A program made the translations under genes and the position numbers. From Polyangiaceae bacterium (lineage in GTDB: Bacteria; Myxococcota_A; Polyangia; Polyangiales; Polyangiaceae): 63,970 bases of DNA. The notes under the pieces were generated by a model. It had not been told where the DNA came from and did no database searches. It was given only the letters and a program-made list of their open reading frames with translations. The stretch lies in the NCBI GenBank assembly GCA_025937895.1, contig JAICQL010000014.1, positions 1 to 63,970 on the forward strand, given 5' to 3'. Of the stretch, positions 8,438 through 16,103 are shown piece after piece (position 1 is the stretch's first letter; every line of letters begins with the position of its first letter).

Positions 8438-9589
8438 ATGATGCGTCAGCGCCTCTCGCCTCTCGACGGGCTGTTTGAAACGGCGGCCCGCATCGGGCAG
8501 CGCCGCACCGCGTTGTCGCGCAGCGCGGGCGTGCCGCTTGCGGCGACCTTGCTCGCGAATGGGATTGGCAGCTTCGCCAGCGGCGGCCTACAAGCGGCCC
8601 TGCAGCTGACCTCGGTGGCATTCCTGGCGCTGACGGCCGCTCACCTGCAGCGCATCCTCGCGCCCTCTGAGCTCCCGGCGGGCGGCGTCTCCGTGCGGCT
8701 CTGGTTGCGCTATGTGACGTGGCTACTGACGTTGGTCATCACCCTGGCCATCAGTGTCACTGCGCCGGTGAGCTTCGTGGCAGAGCAGGCCTGGACCGGC
8801 GGCGCGCCGAGTGATGCAGGCTTGAATGTCTCGCTCGCCGTGGCCTTCGTCATCGTTGGGCTTGGGCTGTGGCTCAGCGCGCGGCTATGCCTCGTCTTGC
8901 CAGCGGTGGCCCTGCAGCGCGGGGATGAGCTGCGACTGGCGTGGCGTCACTCGCGCGGCAACGCCGCTGCGCTGGTCGTACTGCTATTGCTGCCCGAGCG
9001 CCTGCAGTGGCTGGCTGCGCGCGCGCTGGGTGAAGGCCCTGCCGGCAGGTTGCTCTCGAGCACGCTCGAGGCCCTGGCGTTGTTGCTCATTGCAGCGCTG
9101 CTGTCGGTAGCCTGGTCGCGCCTGGCTGAGCCCGAGTCTGTTCAGGCCTCGCCCTCCTCTCTCCCGGCCACGCTGCCTGCTCGCTGGGCCACCCTGCTGC
9201 TGGCGGTGCCCGTTCTGCTCTCCCACAGCTGGTCGCAGGCGCAGAGTTACCGGCAGCTGCTCGAGCAGCGCGGCAGCGCCGCGCTGGCCGCACGCCTGGC
9301 AGAGGCGGGTGAGCGCCGATTAGCCGCCAGCCGCGCGCTGCGCGATGGAGATCGCGCGCGCAGCCTGCAGCTCTACCAGGATGCCCTCGAGCTGTATCGG
9401 GCCGCGCCTAGCCCGGAGGAAGAGGCGCGGACGCTGATCCACATCGCCGAGCTGGAGCGGTCGCTCGGCAACGAGCCGGCGGCGCACGCCGCGTTCGAGC
9501 GCGCCCTCGAGCGTGCCCGCACCGCTGGCGAGACGGGCATCGAGGCGTTGGTGCAGAAGGCGCTGGCTGCGCCGCGCGCGGAGCCGTGA
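8438..9589 (+). CDS. multi-pass membrane protein with C-terminal TPR-like helices
   Basis: 383 aa. The N-terminal two-thirds has several hydrophobic segments (LWLRYVTWLLTLVITLAISV, SLAVAFVIVGLGLWLSARL, ALALLLIAALLSVAWSRL, WATLLLAVPVLL). The C-terminal part is a helical, charged region with at least one TPR-like unit (RTLIHIAELERSLGNEPAAH, then AAFERALERAR). It probably anchors a cytoplasmic or periplasmic scaffold. ATG at 8438 is immediately followed by a second ATG; the weak upstream AAGG does not decide between them. Family not recognised. It ends convergently with the next gene across a hairpin. Confidence 0.75.
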   Translation: MMRQRLSPLDGLFETAARIGQRRTALSRSAGVPLAATLLANGIGSFASGGLQAALQLTSVAFLALTAAHLQRILAPSELPAGGVSVRLWLRYVTWLLTLVITLAISVTAPVSFVAEQAWTGGAPSDAGLNVSLAVAFVIVGLGLWLSARLCLVLPAVALQRGDELRLAWRHSRGNAAALVVLLLLPERLQWLAARALGEGPAGRLLSSTLEALALLLIAALLSVAWSRLAEPESVQASPSSLPATLPARWATLLLAVPVLLSHSWSQAQSYRQLLEQRGSAALAARLAEAGERRLAASRALRDGDRARSLQLYQDALELYRAAPSPEEEARTLIHIAELERSLGNEPAAHAAFERALERARTAGETGIEALVQKALAAPRAEP

Positions 9590-9649
9590 CTGCCTCGCAG
9601 CCCGAGAGGGTGGCGCCAGGGCCGTGCGCCTGCTCGACGCTGCTTGCCG

Positions 9650-9669
9650 GCTCGTCGAGCACGACGAGC
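9650..9669. terminator. hairpin terminator between convergent genes
   Basis: A perfect 8-bp inverted repeat (GCTCGTCG / CGACGAGC) with a 4-base loop lies 60 bases after the upstream stop and about 50 bases beyond the stop of the convergent lipoprotein gene. It lacks a T-run; it probably serves both strands. Confidence 0.5.
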
Positions 9670-9717
9670 TCGGGACCACGCCGTCCGCCGTGCCGTGCAT
9701 CCCGGCGGGCCTGGCCC

Positions 9718-10935
9718 TCACCTCACACGCGCAATCTCGTCGATGACCCCGCGCGCCGTCAGGCGCTCCACGAAGCCGTCCGCGGTCAGCTCGATCAGCT
9801 GGGTCTCGCTGTAGTCCTCGTTCTCGGAGGTCGTGAAGGCGCGACCATCGACCTACATGCCGAGGGCACCGACGGAAGAGAGGGGCCGCTCCTGGTTGAT
9901 CCTGGCGGGCGCATTGCTCTCCATGTCGATCAGGGCCCACTGCCAGGCGGGCGCGGTGTCGAGGGTCTGGTAGTCCGCCGGCGCGGGCAACTCCACCGCG
10001 CTCTCGTCGAACACGCGGAACCACATGCGTGAGTCATCGCCCTGCAGCACGGCGATGGCGGGCGCGCCGCCCGTGCGGCTGCCGGTGTCGAGCTGCCAGT
10101 CGGGATCGAACGTGGTCTCACCCCGCCGCAAGCGCAGCGCGCAATCGGGAAAGCCGTTTTCAGGTCCATACCCGACGCGAGCGAGCGTGTTGAAGTTGTC
10201 GGAGAACCAGTAGACGTCACCGGCGTCCGTCGTCAGCGAGGCGAGCATGCTGGTGCAGCGATCGTCGCTGGTCATGCTGACCTGATCGGTCTCGGGATCG
10301 ATGTGCACGAGCAGTGAGCCGCGCGGCACGCGATCCCAGTCGGGATCTGTGTACCACTGGCCAGGAAAATAGATGCCATCCTCGCGCACGACGGGATCAC
10401 CGAAGCTGGTGAAGAAGCCTTCGCGCTCGGCGCCTGTCAGCGAGATCGTGCCGGTGATCTCCATCGCCGTCGGATCGAAGACGATGGCCTGCAGCTGATC
10501 GAGGTCGAGGTAATACGCCTTGTCGGGGCGCACGAACAGCACCGACCCTGCGTACAGGTAGACGACCCCCGCGTTGGCGAACGACAGCTGTTCGCCAGGG
10601 ACAAGGTTCTCGTTTGCGTCGATCTCGAAGCGCGTGATGACGGGTTCTTCGCCGGAGCCGATCAGGAAGGCACCCACGTCGCGCGCGGCGTAGAGCACAC
10701 CACCGCCGGCTTGCTCGAGCGCGCGGGAGTAGTCGAGCTCCTCCTCCAGGGAGTGCGTGGGGACCAACACTCCCGTCGCGCTGTCCGCAGTGAAGATGCG
10801 CGTCTGCACCAGGTACAGGGGCCGCTCGTCTCCGGGAATGTCAGGCGAGATCCGGGTTGGGTCAGAGTCTCCGCACGCGAGCGCGCAGCAGAAAAAACTC
10901 GCGGTGAGGCAGCGGAAAAGCCGACGCAGTGTCAC
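9718..10935 (-). CDS. secreted lipoprotein interrupted by an in-frame TAG
   Basis: The likely start is GTG at 10935 with AGAAGG about 7 bases upstream. It gives a signal peptide RRLFRCLTASFFCCALAC whose final Cys is followed by GDSDP, a good lipoprotein site. The rest is beta-rich with repeated short strands (AGSVLFVRPDKAYYLDLDQL, DAGDVYWFSDNFNTLARVGY), as in a propeller-type protein. At 9853-9855 a TAG ends the frame after GALGM. The same frame then continues with 44 well-formed residues (VDGRAFTTSENEDYSETQLI and on, to IDEIARVR) and stops at TGA 9718-9720. The natural reading is a Tyr (TAC/TAT) codon changed to TAG, or a base-call error. No recognised family. Confidence 0.72.
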
Positions 10936-11070
10936 GGCTTGCCTTCTAAATGACGATGCAAGTTGTTTGCAACTAATCACGTGCGGAGCGCCCCTGGCTA
11001 CGCGCCCGCGCGGCACGGTCCTGGAGTGGTGGCCAGCCTGCTGACTCAGCGCCTACCGGACTCCGGGCAT

Positions 11071-12003
11071 CTACGCCTGCAAGCTCCCCTTGATCAATGC
11101 CAGCCCAAAGCCCCACTGCCCCTCGGCAGAGGTCAGGCGGAGCGCGCCGGAGCGCAGGCTCTCGTAGAAGGCTCCGAGATCCGGGGTGGCGTCGAGTGAT
11201 GCATCCTCTCCGGGGTGACCGGTGCGCTGGGCCAGGCGCAAGAAAGTGGAGCCACAGAGCAAGGACATGAGGCGGCGGTTGTAGCGGAAGCGCGGCGGCA
11301 GCACGGAAACGGGTGCTCCGTCGTGCGCCTGCAGCAAGGCACGGCACGTCCGTTCGTCCATGCGGAGAAAGACGGAGATGGAGGCCAGGTCGTAGAACGG
11401 ATCGTTGGGTCCAGCGCTGTTCCAGTCGAGCAGGAGCACGCGCTGGCCGTCATGGATCAGGTTGGTGGGGTTGACGTCGTTGTGGCTCAGCACGGGCGCG
11501 CGGTCGCTGGCGGGCGCTTCGTCTGCCAGCAGCCGCTCGACCGCTGCAGCAACGAAGCCGGGCACGGTGAACCCGCTGAGCCCGGCCCAGCTGGTCGACA
11601 ACACATCCCGCGGATCTTGCCCGGCCACGCCGGCCGGCAAAGGTAGAGAGTGCACGCGCCGCAACATCGAGCCAAGCTCGTCGAGCGCCGCGGCGTGGCT
11701 GCGCGGGTCCCAATATAATTCGGCAAACGAGCGGTCGACGATCAACTCGCTCAGCACTGCGCGCCGCGCCTCGTCCACGTGGACCACGCGTGGGGCCAGT
11801 GCAGCGCTCGCCGCCAGCTGCAACAGTGTCACCTTCTGCTGCCAGGAGTCCGTCGGCTCGTCCTCCGCCGCGACCTCGAGCACGAAGCTACCTGCCCCGG
11901 CATCCACGCGGTACACGGCGGCACCGGAGAGCCCCGCGCCGATGCGGCTGATGGTGGTGGCGGGTTGTTGCAACTCAGCTGGCAAGCAAGCTTCTAGGCT
12001 CAT
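11071..12003 (-). CDS. aminoglycoside-phosphotransferase-family (APH/choline kinase-like) protein
   Basis: 310 aa. The protein-kinase-like fold of the APH family is recognised from the catalytic loop HNDVNPTN (Asp176) and the metal-binding segment LLLDWNSAGPNDPFYDLASI. The N-lobe has a Gly-containing loop (ISRIGAGLSGAAVYRV). The substrate is not evident; members phosphorylate choline, homoserine, fructosamine, sugars or antibiotics. GGAG precedes the ATG at 12003. It is transcribed alone. Do not read it as a resistance gene: nothing in the context supports that. Confidence 0.85.
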   Translation of the reverse strand: MSLEACLPAELQQPATTISRIGAGLSGAAVYRVDAGAGSFVLEVAAEDEPTDSWQQKVTLLQLAASAALAPRVVHVDEARRAVLSELIVDRSFAELYWDPRSHAAALDELGSMLRRVHSLPLPAGVAGQDPRDVLSTSWAGLSGFTVPGFVAAAVERLLADEAPASDRAPVLSHNDVNPTNLIHDGQRVLLLDWNSAGPNDPFYDLASISVFLRMDERTCRALLQAHDGAPVSVLPPRFRYNRRLMSLLCGSTFLRLAQRTGHPGEDASLDATPDLGAFYESLRSGALRLTSAEGQWGFGLALIKGSLQA

Positions 12004-12040
12004 GTCTCCGCCCGGGCTCCAGAATCCCCAAGCGGCAAGC

Positions 12041-12625
12041 CTAATCCAGCCAAGCTGGCCCGCAAGGGGGGCGGCTTTCGTAAACACTGCTCCTGGCCTC
12101 CACCCGCACCACAGCGCTCGCCAACGCCTCCCGTTGGGCGGCAGCAGCGCTCGAGCCCCGATACAAAGCACGCGCCCTCATCATCACAGGTCTCGTCCGC
12201 CGCGCAGGTGTCCGCCGCGCCACACGCCGTGAGCTGTGGCTTGCAACAGCCCTGCGGCCATCAGCTCGGGAGTTGATCATCACTCGCTGCGTGTCAGACT
12301 CCGCCGGCATCGAGAAGGCACGCAGCGTCAGGCGGCCGCTGGAGACCACGCCGAGCACCTCGTCGAAGTAGTATCCATCTCCCTCCAGGCTGACGGCGTT
12401 GCTCGCAGGATAGTCCAGCTCGAACTCGCCCCGGTCATTGCTGGTCTCGGTGTTGAAGACCTGGCCTGTCGGATTCAGAGAGCCATCCAGCATGGAAGCC
12501 GTGACGGAGGAGCCCAGCAAGAACGGACCCTTCTGCACGGCACCTTGCACGTGCAGACGGCGCTGGCCGTCGACCAGCATGCCAGCGCTGCCGCCCGTGC
12601 CTCGCCGCCCCCGCCGCCGCACGAT
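12041..12625 (-). pseudogene. remnant of a large surface lipoprotein plus a Cys-rich fragment
   Basis: On the minus strand about 12260-12590 reads HVQGAVQKGPFLLGSSVTAS, then LNPTGQVFNTETSNDRGEFEL and GYYFDEVLGVVSSGRLTLRA. This is the characteristic N-terminal block (QKGPF-LGSSVT, FNT-T-D-G-F) of large secreted lipoproteins in deltaproteobacteria and spirochetes. Upstream, the expected lipobox-like stretch (AAASCGGGGG) is in another frame. Downstream, from about 12265, a Cys-rich stretch (CGAADTCAADETCDD, ERCCRPTGGVGERC) is also in a different frame. The expected several hundred C-terminal residues are absent. I read it as two decayed gene fragments. Confidence 0.6.
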
Positions 12626-12828
12626 GCCGCGGCCCTGGTTGCCGTCCCCCGCCTCGCCCGCCGCAACATCGCGAAACCCACCGGCAAGCTTCCGGCGCCA
12701 TCTTGCCCCGGCGCCCGTGTGGGTGACTTCTTACGTTGCACCCAGAGGCTCGACATCGAATAGTGATGGATGTCCAGTGTGCAACAAGCTCCGCGGGCGC
12801 TGCCCGGCCCAGCCCGGATGAAGCAGCG

Positions 12829-13215
12829 ATGAGGTGGCGTCGTGATCCGGAAGCTGCACGGCGTCTGGCGGAGCGGCGGCGGCGTGAGGACGAGGCGCCT
12901 CGGCTGGTGGCGGTAGTGCCGAAGCTGGAGACGCTGGGCATCCGGGTGCTGGAGGGCATGCCGAGTATCTCGAACCCGGTGGGTACCCATACGCGAAGGG
13001 TGGTGGTGCCCACTGCGCCCGCCCTGTTCGTGCTGCCTTGTGGCGATAGCCAGTGTCGCGACGGCGGGCACGAGCTGACCGAGCAGCTGCTTGCCGGGCT
13101 GCAGCAAGAAAAGCTGCAGTTCGAGGGCGAAGATTGCTGCCGGGGGGTCACCGGGGGTTCCGAGTGCCGGCGGGTGCTGCACTACGTCGCGACGGCCAGC
13201 TATCGCGCGGTCTAG
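12829..13215 (+). CDS. small conserved Cys-containing protein of unknown function
   Basis: 128 aa from ATG 12829 (MRWRRDPEAARRLAERRRRE). An ATG at 12766 in the same frame is possible, but the extra residues look unlike coding sequence. A basic helix is followed by a compact alpha/beta domain with two Cys pairs (PCGDSQCRDGG, EGEDCCRGVTGGSEC) and a conserved-looking end (RRVLHYVATASYR). The Cys arrangement suggests a small zinc-binding site, which is inference. I remember similar short proteins in deltaproteobacteria but not an assigned function. Confidence 0.7.
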   Translation: MRWRRDPEAARRLAERRRREDEAPRLVAVVPKLETLGIRVLEGMPSISNPVGTHTRRVVVPTAPALFVLPCGDSQCRDGGHELTEQLLAGLQQEKLQFEGEDCCRGVTGGSECRRVLHYVATASYRAV

Positions 13216-13427
13216 CGACCGGCGCTCGGGCATCGATTCTCCCACTTTGCGAACGCCGGGAATCGTGCTACACCAGCCGGGCCTGCAATCAGAGCGTGCC
13301 CCTCGGTCCTGCCGTGCGAGCTTGAATCTGGAGCCGTGTTCACCCCATTGGGTGGCACGTCGGGAAAAGCATCGCGCCGCGCGTTTTGTCCGAGGGTTTT
13401 GAGGCGTATCAAGAATACAGGCACAAA

Positions 13428-13754
13428 TTGAGCAACAAGCTATACGTAGGCAATCTCGCATACAGCACCGGTGACCAGGACTTGCTGGATGCGTTCTCGC
13501 CCCACGGCAATGTCCAGTCGGCCAGCGTGGTCATCGACCGTGATAGCGGCCGTTCGCGCGGCTTCGGCTTCGTGGAGTACAACTCCAGCGCGGAAGCGCA
13601 GCAGGCAGTGGACGCCATGAACGGCATGATCATGGATGGCCGCGCCTTGACCGTGAACATCGCGCGTCCGCGTGAAGACGGTGGCCGCGGTGGTGGCGGT
13701 GGTGGTGGTCGTCCCCAGCGGCGGGACGGCGGCGGCAGCTCCAGGCGCTGGTAA
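13428..13754 (+). CDS. RRM-type RNA-binding protein with glycine-rich tail
   Basis: 108 aa. A single RNA recognition motif has RNP2 LYVGNL at residues 5-10 and RNP1 RGFGFVEY at 44-51, followed by GGRGGGGGGGRPQRRDGGG and RRW. This is the layout of cold-inducible bacterial/cyanobacterial RNA-binding proteins, which bind single-stranded RNA. The start is TTG at 13428, because SNKLYVGNL is the family N-terminus; an AGG lies about 8 bases upstream. The long untranslated stretch in front is typical of cold-regulated genes, but no specific element was identified. It ends upstream of short repeats and a strong hairpin. Confidence 0.92.
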   Translation: MSNKLYVGNLAYSTGDQDLLDAFSPHGNVQSASVVIDRDSGRSRGFGFVEYNSSAEAQQAVDAMNGMIMDGRALTVNIARPREDGGRGGGGGGGRPQRRDGGGSSRRW

Positions 13755-13810
13755 GGCGCTGCGCGCTGGTAAGGCGCTGCGCTGGGCGCGGTAGACGCTG
13801 CGCTGGGCGT
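13745..13810 (+). repeat. short direct repeats after the RRM gene
   Basis: The sequence GCGCTGGTAAGGCGCTGCGC occurs at 13745-13764 and again at 13763-13782, an 18-base period. A related CTGCGCTGGGCG then occurs twice (near 13777 and 13798). The first copy contains the RRM stop codon, so the repeat looks like a tandem duplication of the gene's end. Confidence 0.7.
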
Positions 13811-13861
13811 GGCAAGCAATTACCAGCAATGAGCTAGCCAGCACGAGTTGCTGCAGCAATG

Positions 13862-13889
13862 GACCGCGCTCTCTCCCGGGAGCGCGGTC
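13862..13889 (+). terminator. strong hairpin terminator of the RRM gene
   Basis: A perfect 10-bp stem (GACCGCGCTC / GAGCGCGGTC) with an 8-base loop is followed by TTCGCACGTTTG. It lies 107 bases past the RRM stop and about 100 bases beyond the stop of the convergent small gene, so it may act on both. Confidence 0.7.
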
Positions 13890-13987
13890 TTCGCACGTTT
13901 GTGCTGCTGACAACTCGAACGGCCTCTTGCTGGCCCGCACTCGTGCGCGAGCGCGCCGCGGGGGGCACCGGGCCGTTCCGCTAACGC

Positions 13988-14116
13988 TCACTTCTTGGCA
14001 CTGGCGCCGGTACGCCCTACCTCGGTGCCCGTGGTCTTCTTCGCCTTCTCCTTCGCCTTGGCCGCGTCCTTCTGCTTCTGGTCGCGCTGCTTGGACTTCG
14101 GTGATCGGTCACCCAT
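13988..14116 (-). CDS. tiny basic Lys/Gln-rich protein (42 aa)
   Basis: The sequence begins MGDRSPKSKQRDQKQKDAAK and ends TEVGRTGASAKK. It is entirely charged and almost certainly disordered. ATG at 14116 has a perfect AGGAGG 7 bases upstream, which is strong support for translation despite the size. I recall very similar short MGDRSPKSKQRDQKQK-type proteins in many proteobacteria, without a known function; nucleic-acid or ribosome association is a guess from the charge. It follows the hypothetical gene ending at 14221 on the same strand. Confidence 0.8.
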   Translation of the reverse strand: MGDRSPKSKQRDQKQKDAAKAKEKAKKTTGTEVGRTGASAKK

Positions 14117-14220
14117 CTCTTGCCTCCTGAGGTTGCTCGCCTTGACGAGGAGTGAATCGTGCCCCCGGGCGGGCGTGCTCGACGGAGCCGCGCGCCGGGC
14201 TTGAGAGGACCTCCCGCCGC

Positions 14221-15075
14221 TCACTCGGCTCGAGCTGCGATGCGCGCGCAGATTGCCCGCAAGGCGCGCTGCAGTGCGCGCCGATCCAGCTCGCAGCGCC
14301 GCAGCGCCACGTTCCGCAGAGTGTCCAGCTTGGCGTGGCGCCGCCCCGAGCGCGCGCGGCGGCTGTCTTTGTGTACCGTCGCGGTGGATGGCCGATCGAG
14401 CACCGCCCCGAAAGACCACCAGGCCTCTTTACCCCGTCGCAAATACAGCTGTGACAGGCGTTCGCCCGAGGTACCGAGCGCTCCGAGACATTCCCACTCC
14501 TCCAACGGGGAGCTGGCCAGCTGCCTGCCGAAGCGGAGCCAGACCCGCTCCTCGAGCTCACCACTCTCGGGCGCGCGCCAGCGATCCAGCGTACCCTCCA
14601 GCTCAACTCGTGTGGCACACGCAATCGCGTAGCCGCGCGCGAGGAGATCACCGTGCGCGAGGTAGTGGCCGTCGAGCGCATCGCTGTTGCCGTCGAGCTC
14701 GACGCTGCTCTCCGGTTGCGCCGCAGCAAGGCTCGCCTGCGCCGCGCCCAGGCTGAGCCCCTCACGCCCCGCCATCATCACCACCTGCAGCTTGAGACGT
14801 GCCTCTGCCTGCTGCTTGCGCAGCACGGACGCTAGCTCTTCCGCCCTGCCAGCTCGGCTGGGCGCCGCCGACAGCTCGATGATGTAGCGGAGCAGCGCCT
14901 CAAAGCCCTCCGGATCGGCGCTGCGGCCCTTGCGCAACGTCTCCTGAGCGCTGGCTACCTGTGTGCGTGCTGCTTTCGTGGCAGCGGATGTCGTGCGAAC
15001 CATGCGGCGTCCCTCGGACTCGCCGAACTCGATATCCTTCGCATAACGGTGGGCGTGCGGGCCAAACGGGCTCAT
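14221..15075 (-). CDS. hypothetical helical protein
   Basis: 284 aa. The N-terminal half is helical and charged (TSAATKAARTQVASAQETLR, then a helix with LLRYIIELSAAP and RAEELASVLRKQQAEARLKL). The C-terminal half has Trp-rich segments (EERVWLRFGRQLASSPLEEW, GKEAWWSFGAVLDRP) and a basic end. No signal peptide or membrane segment. GGAGG lies upstream of ATG 15075, inside a small inverted repeat (CGGAGG/CCTCCG, 15077-15091) that could hide the ribosome site. No family recognised. Confidence 0.65.
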   Translation of the reverse strand: MSPFGPHAHRYAKDIEFGESEGRRMVRTTSAATKAARTQVASAQETLRKGRSADPEGFEALLRYIIELSAAPSRAGRAEELASVLRKQQAEARLKLQVVMMAGREGLSLGAAQASLAAAQPESSVELDGNSDALDGHYLAHGDLLARGYAIACATRVELEGTLDRWRAPESGELEERVWLRFGRQLASSPLEEWECLGALGTSGERLSQLYLRRGKEAWWSFGAVLDRPSTATVHKDSRRARSGRRHAKLDTLRNVALRRCELDRRALQRALRAICARIAARAE

Positions 15076-15455
15076 CCGGAGGAGACCTCCGAACTCAGCG
15101 GGCTCGCGAAGGGAGCCACGGGGCCGCGGTGTGCAGCCCCGGTGCAGGCTCTCACGAGTAGCACGCGCCCTCCATCAGGGCAACCCACACGTCTCCGCGC
15201 TGAAGATAAATCGCCCCACTGCCAGCAGAGCGTCGTGCAGAGCCACGAATGCTCAATGCGTCTCATCAGTAGCCAACGCGCAGCCAGCGTTCGAAGAGGT
15301 GTGCTTGCCGGCGGCGCATCCCTCGCTGAGCGCCGATGCTCGCAGGACTGCGTCAGCGATTTGAGCTCACATCGCGCCGCGTGAGCAGAATGTCCGGCGG
15401 CGCTCCGCCGCGCAACGAAGCGCGGCGAAGAGCTCGTGCCACCGGAGCTCGCGCC
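15076..15455. other. intergenic region after the collapsed rhamnose operon
   Basis: 380 bases without a credible gene. It holds the inverted repeat CGGAGG-AGA-CCTCCG at 15077-15091, over the Shine-Dalgarno of the flanking minus-strand gene. A 6-bp hairpin (GCGGCG-CTC-CGCCGC) near 15395-15409 lies downstream of the fused rhamnose reading frame and could end its transcript. Nothing else recognised. Confidence 0.4.
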
Positions 15456-16103
15456 TCAGCGCAGAAACGCCTCCACCAGTCCGCCATCCACGGGCAGCAA
15501 GTGCCCCGTCGTGCAGCGCGCCTGCGGCCCTGCCAGGAACAGGATCGCCCGGGCACAGTCGTCGGGGTGTATCGCCGTCCGAGTCAGCGACCGCCGGGCG
15601 TAGTAGTCCGCGAGCAGCGCGCTCAGCTGCTCGTCGCTTGCCGCTGGGTCGAAGGGGATCGGGCCCAGCTCGTGCGCGTTCACCCAGGCGCCGCCGCTGA
15701 CCACGAACACGAGCCCGCGAAACATGCTCATGGTGCCGAGGGTGACCACGATCGCGGGCAGCTCCAGCCAGGCGATACACAGCCCATTCAGCAGGCCCAG
15801 ACCGAGACCGGCGGCCAGGGCCACCGCGATCGAGAGCGCCACCGGCAGCTCGGGCTGGGCCCTGGAGAGCAGCGCGCTGAGCATCCCGGAGAGCGCCATG
15901 TTGGCCCCGACCGACAGATCGACGCGGCGGATGAGCAAGGCCAGCATCTGGGCCAGCGCCATGATGGTGAGGATGGCGCCGTCGCTCAGCGACGTGTCGA
16001 CGCTGGCGGCGCTCCAGAACACGGGTGCGCGCCAGCCGACCGCGACGACCAGCGCGACCACGAGCACGCCCAGCGCGGCTTCACGACCTGCGCGCTGCAA
16101 CAC
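15456..16103 (-). pseudogene. fusion of a sugar ABC permease N-terminus with a rhamnulose-P aldolase/dehydrogenase C-terminus
   Basis: One open frame, 215 aa from GTG 16103. Residues up to about 145 are an RbsC/RhaP-like permease: hydrophobic segments, the conserved LLIRRVDLSVGANMALSGML and LPAIVVTLGTMSMFRGLVFV, then GGAWVNAHELG. The rest of the permease is missing. From about ASDEQLSALLADYYARR onward the sequence is the C-terminus of a short-chain dehydrogenase of the bifunctional rhamnulose-1-phosphate aldolase/lactaldehyde dehydrogenase type (DDCARAILFLAGPQARCTTG, HLLPVDGGLVEAF). The join near 15650 is in frame. The product can hardly work as either protein. Simplest explanation: a large internal deletion that removed the other permease and most of the dehydrogenase. 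A chimeric assembly cannot be excluded. Confidence 0.8.

Noticed and set aside
11071..12003. Calling the APH-family gene an antibiotic-resistance determinant
   Set aside because: Only general family motifs are visible; the family includes many metabolic kinases and the context has no resistance or mobile genes.
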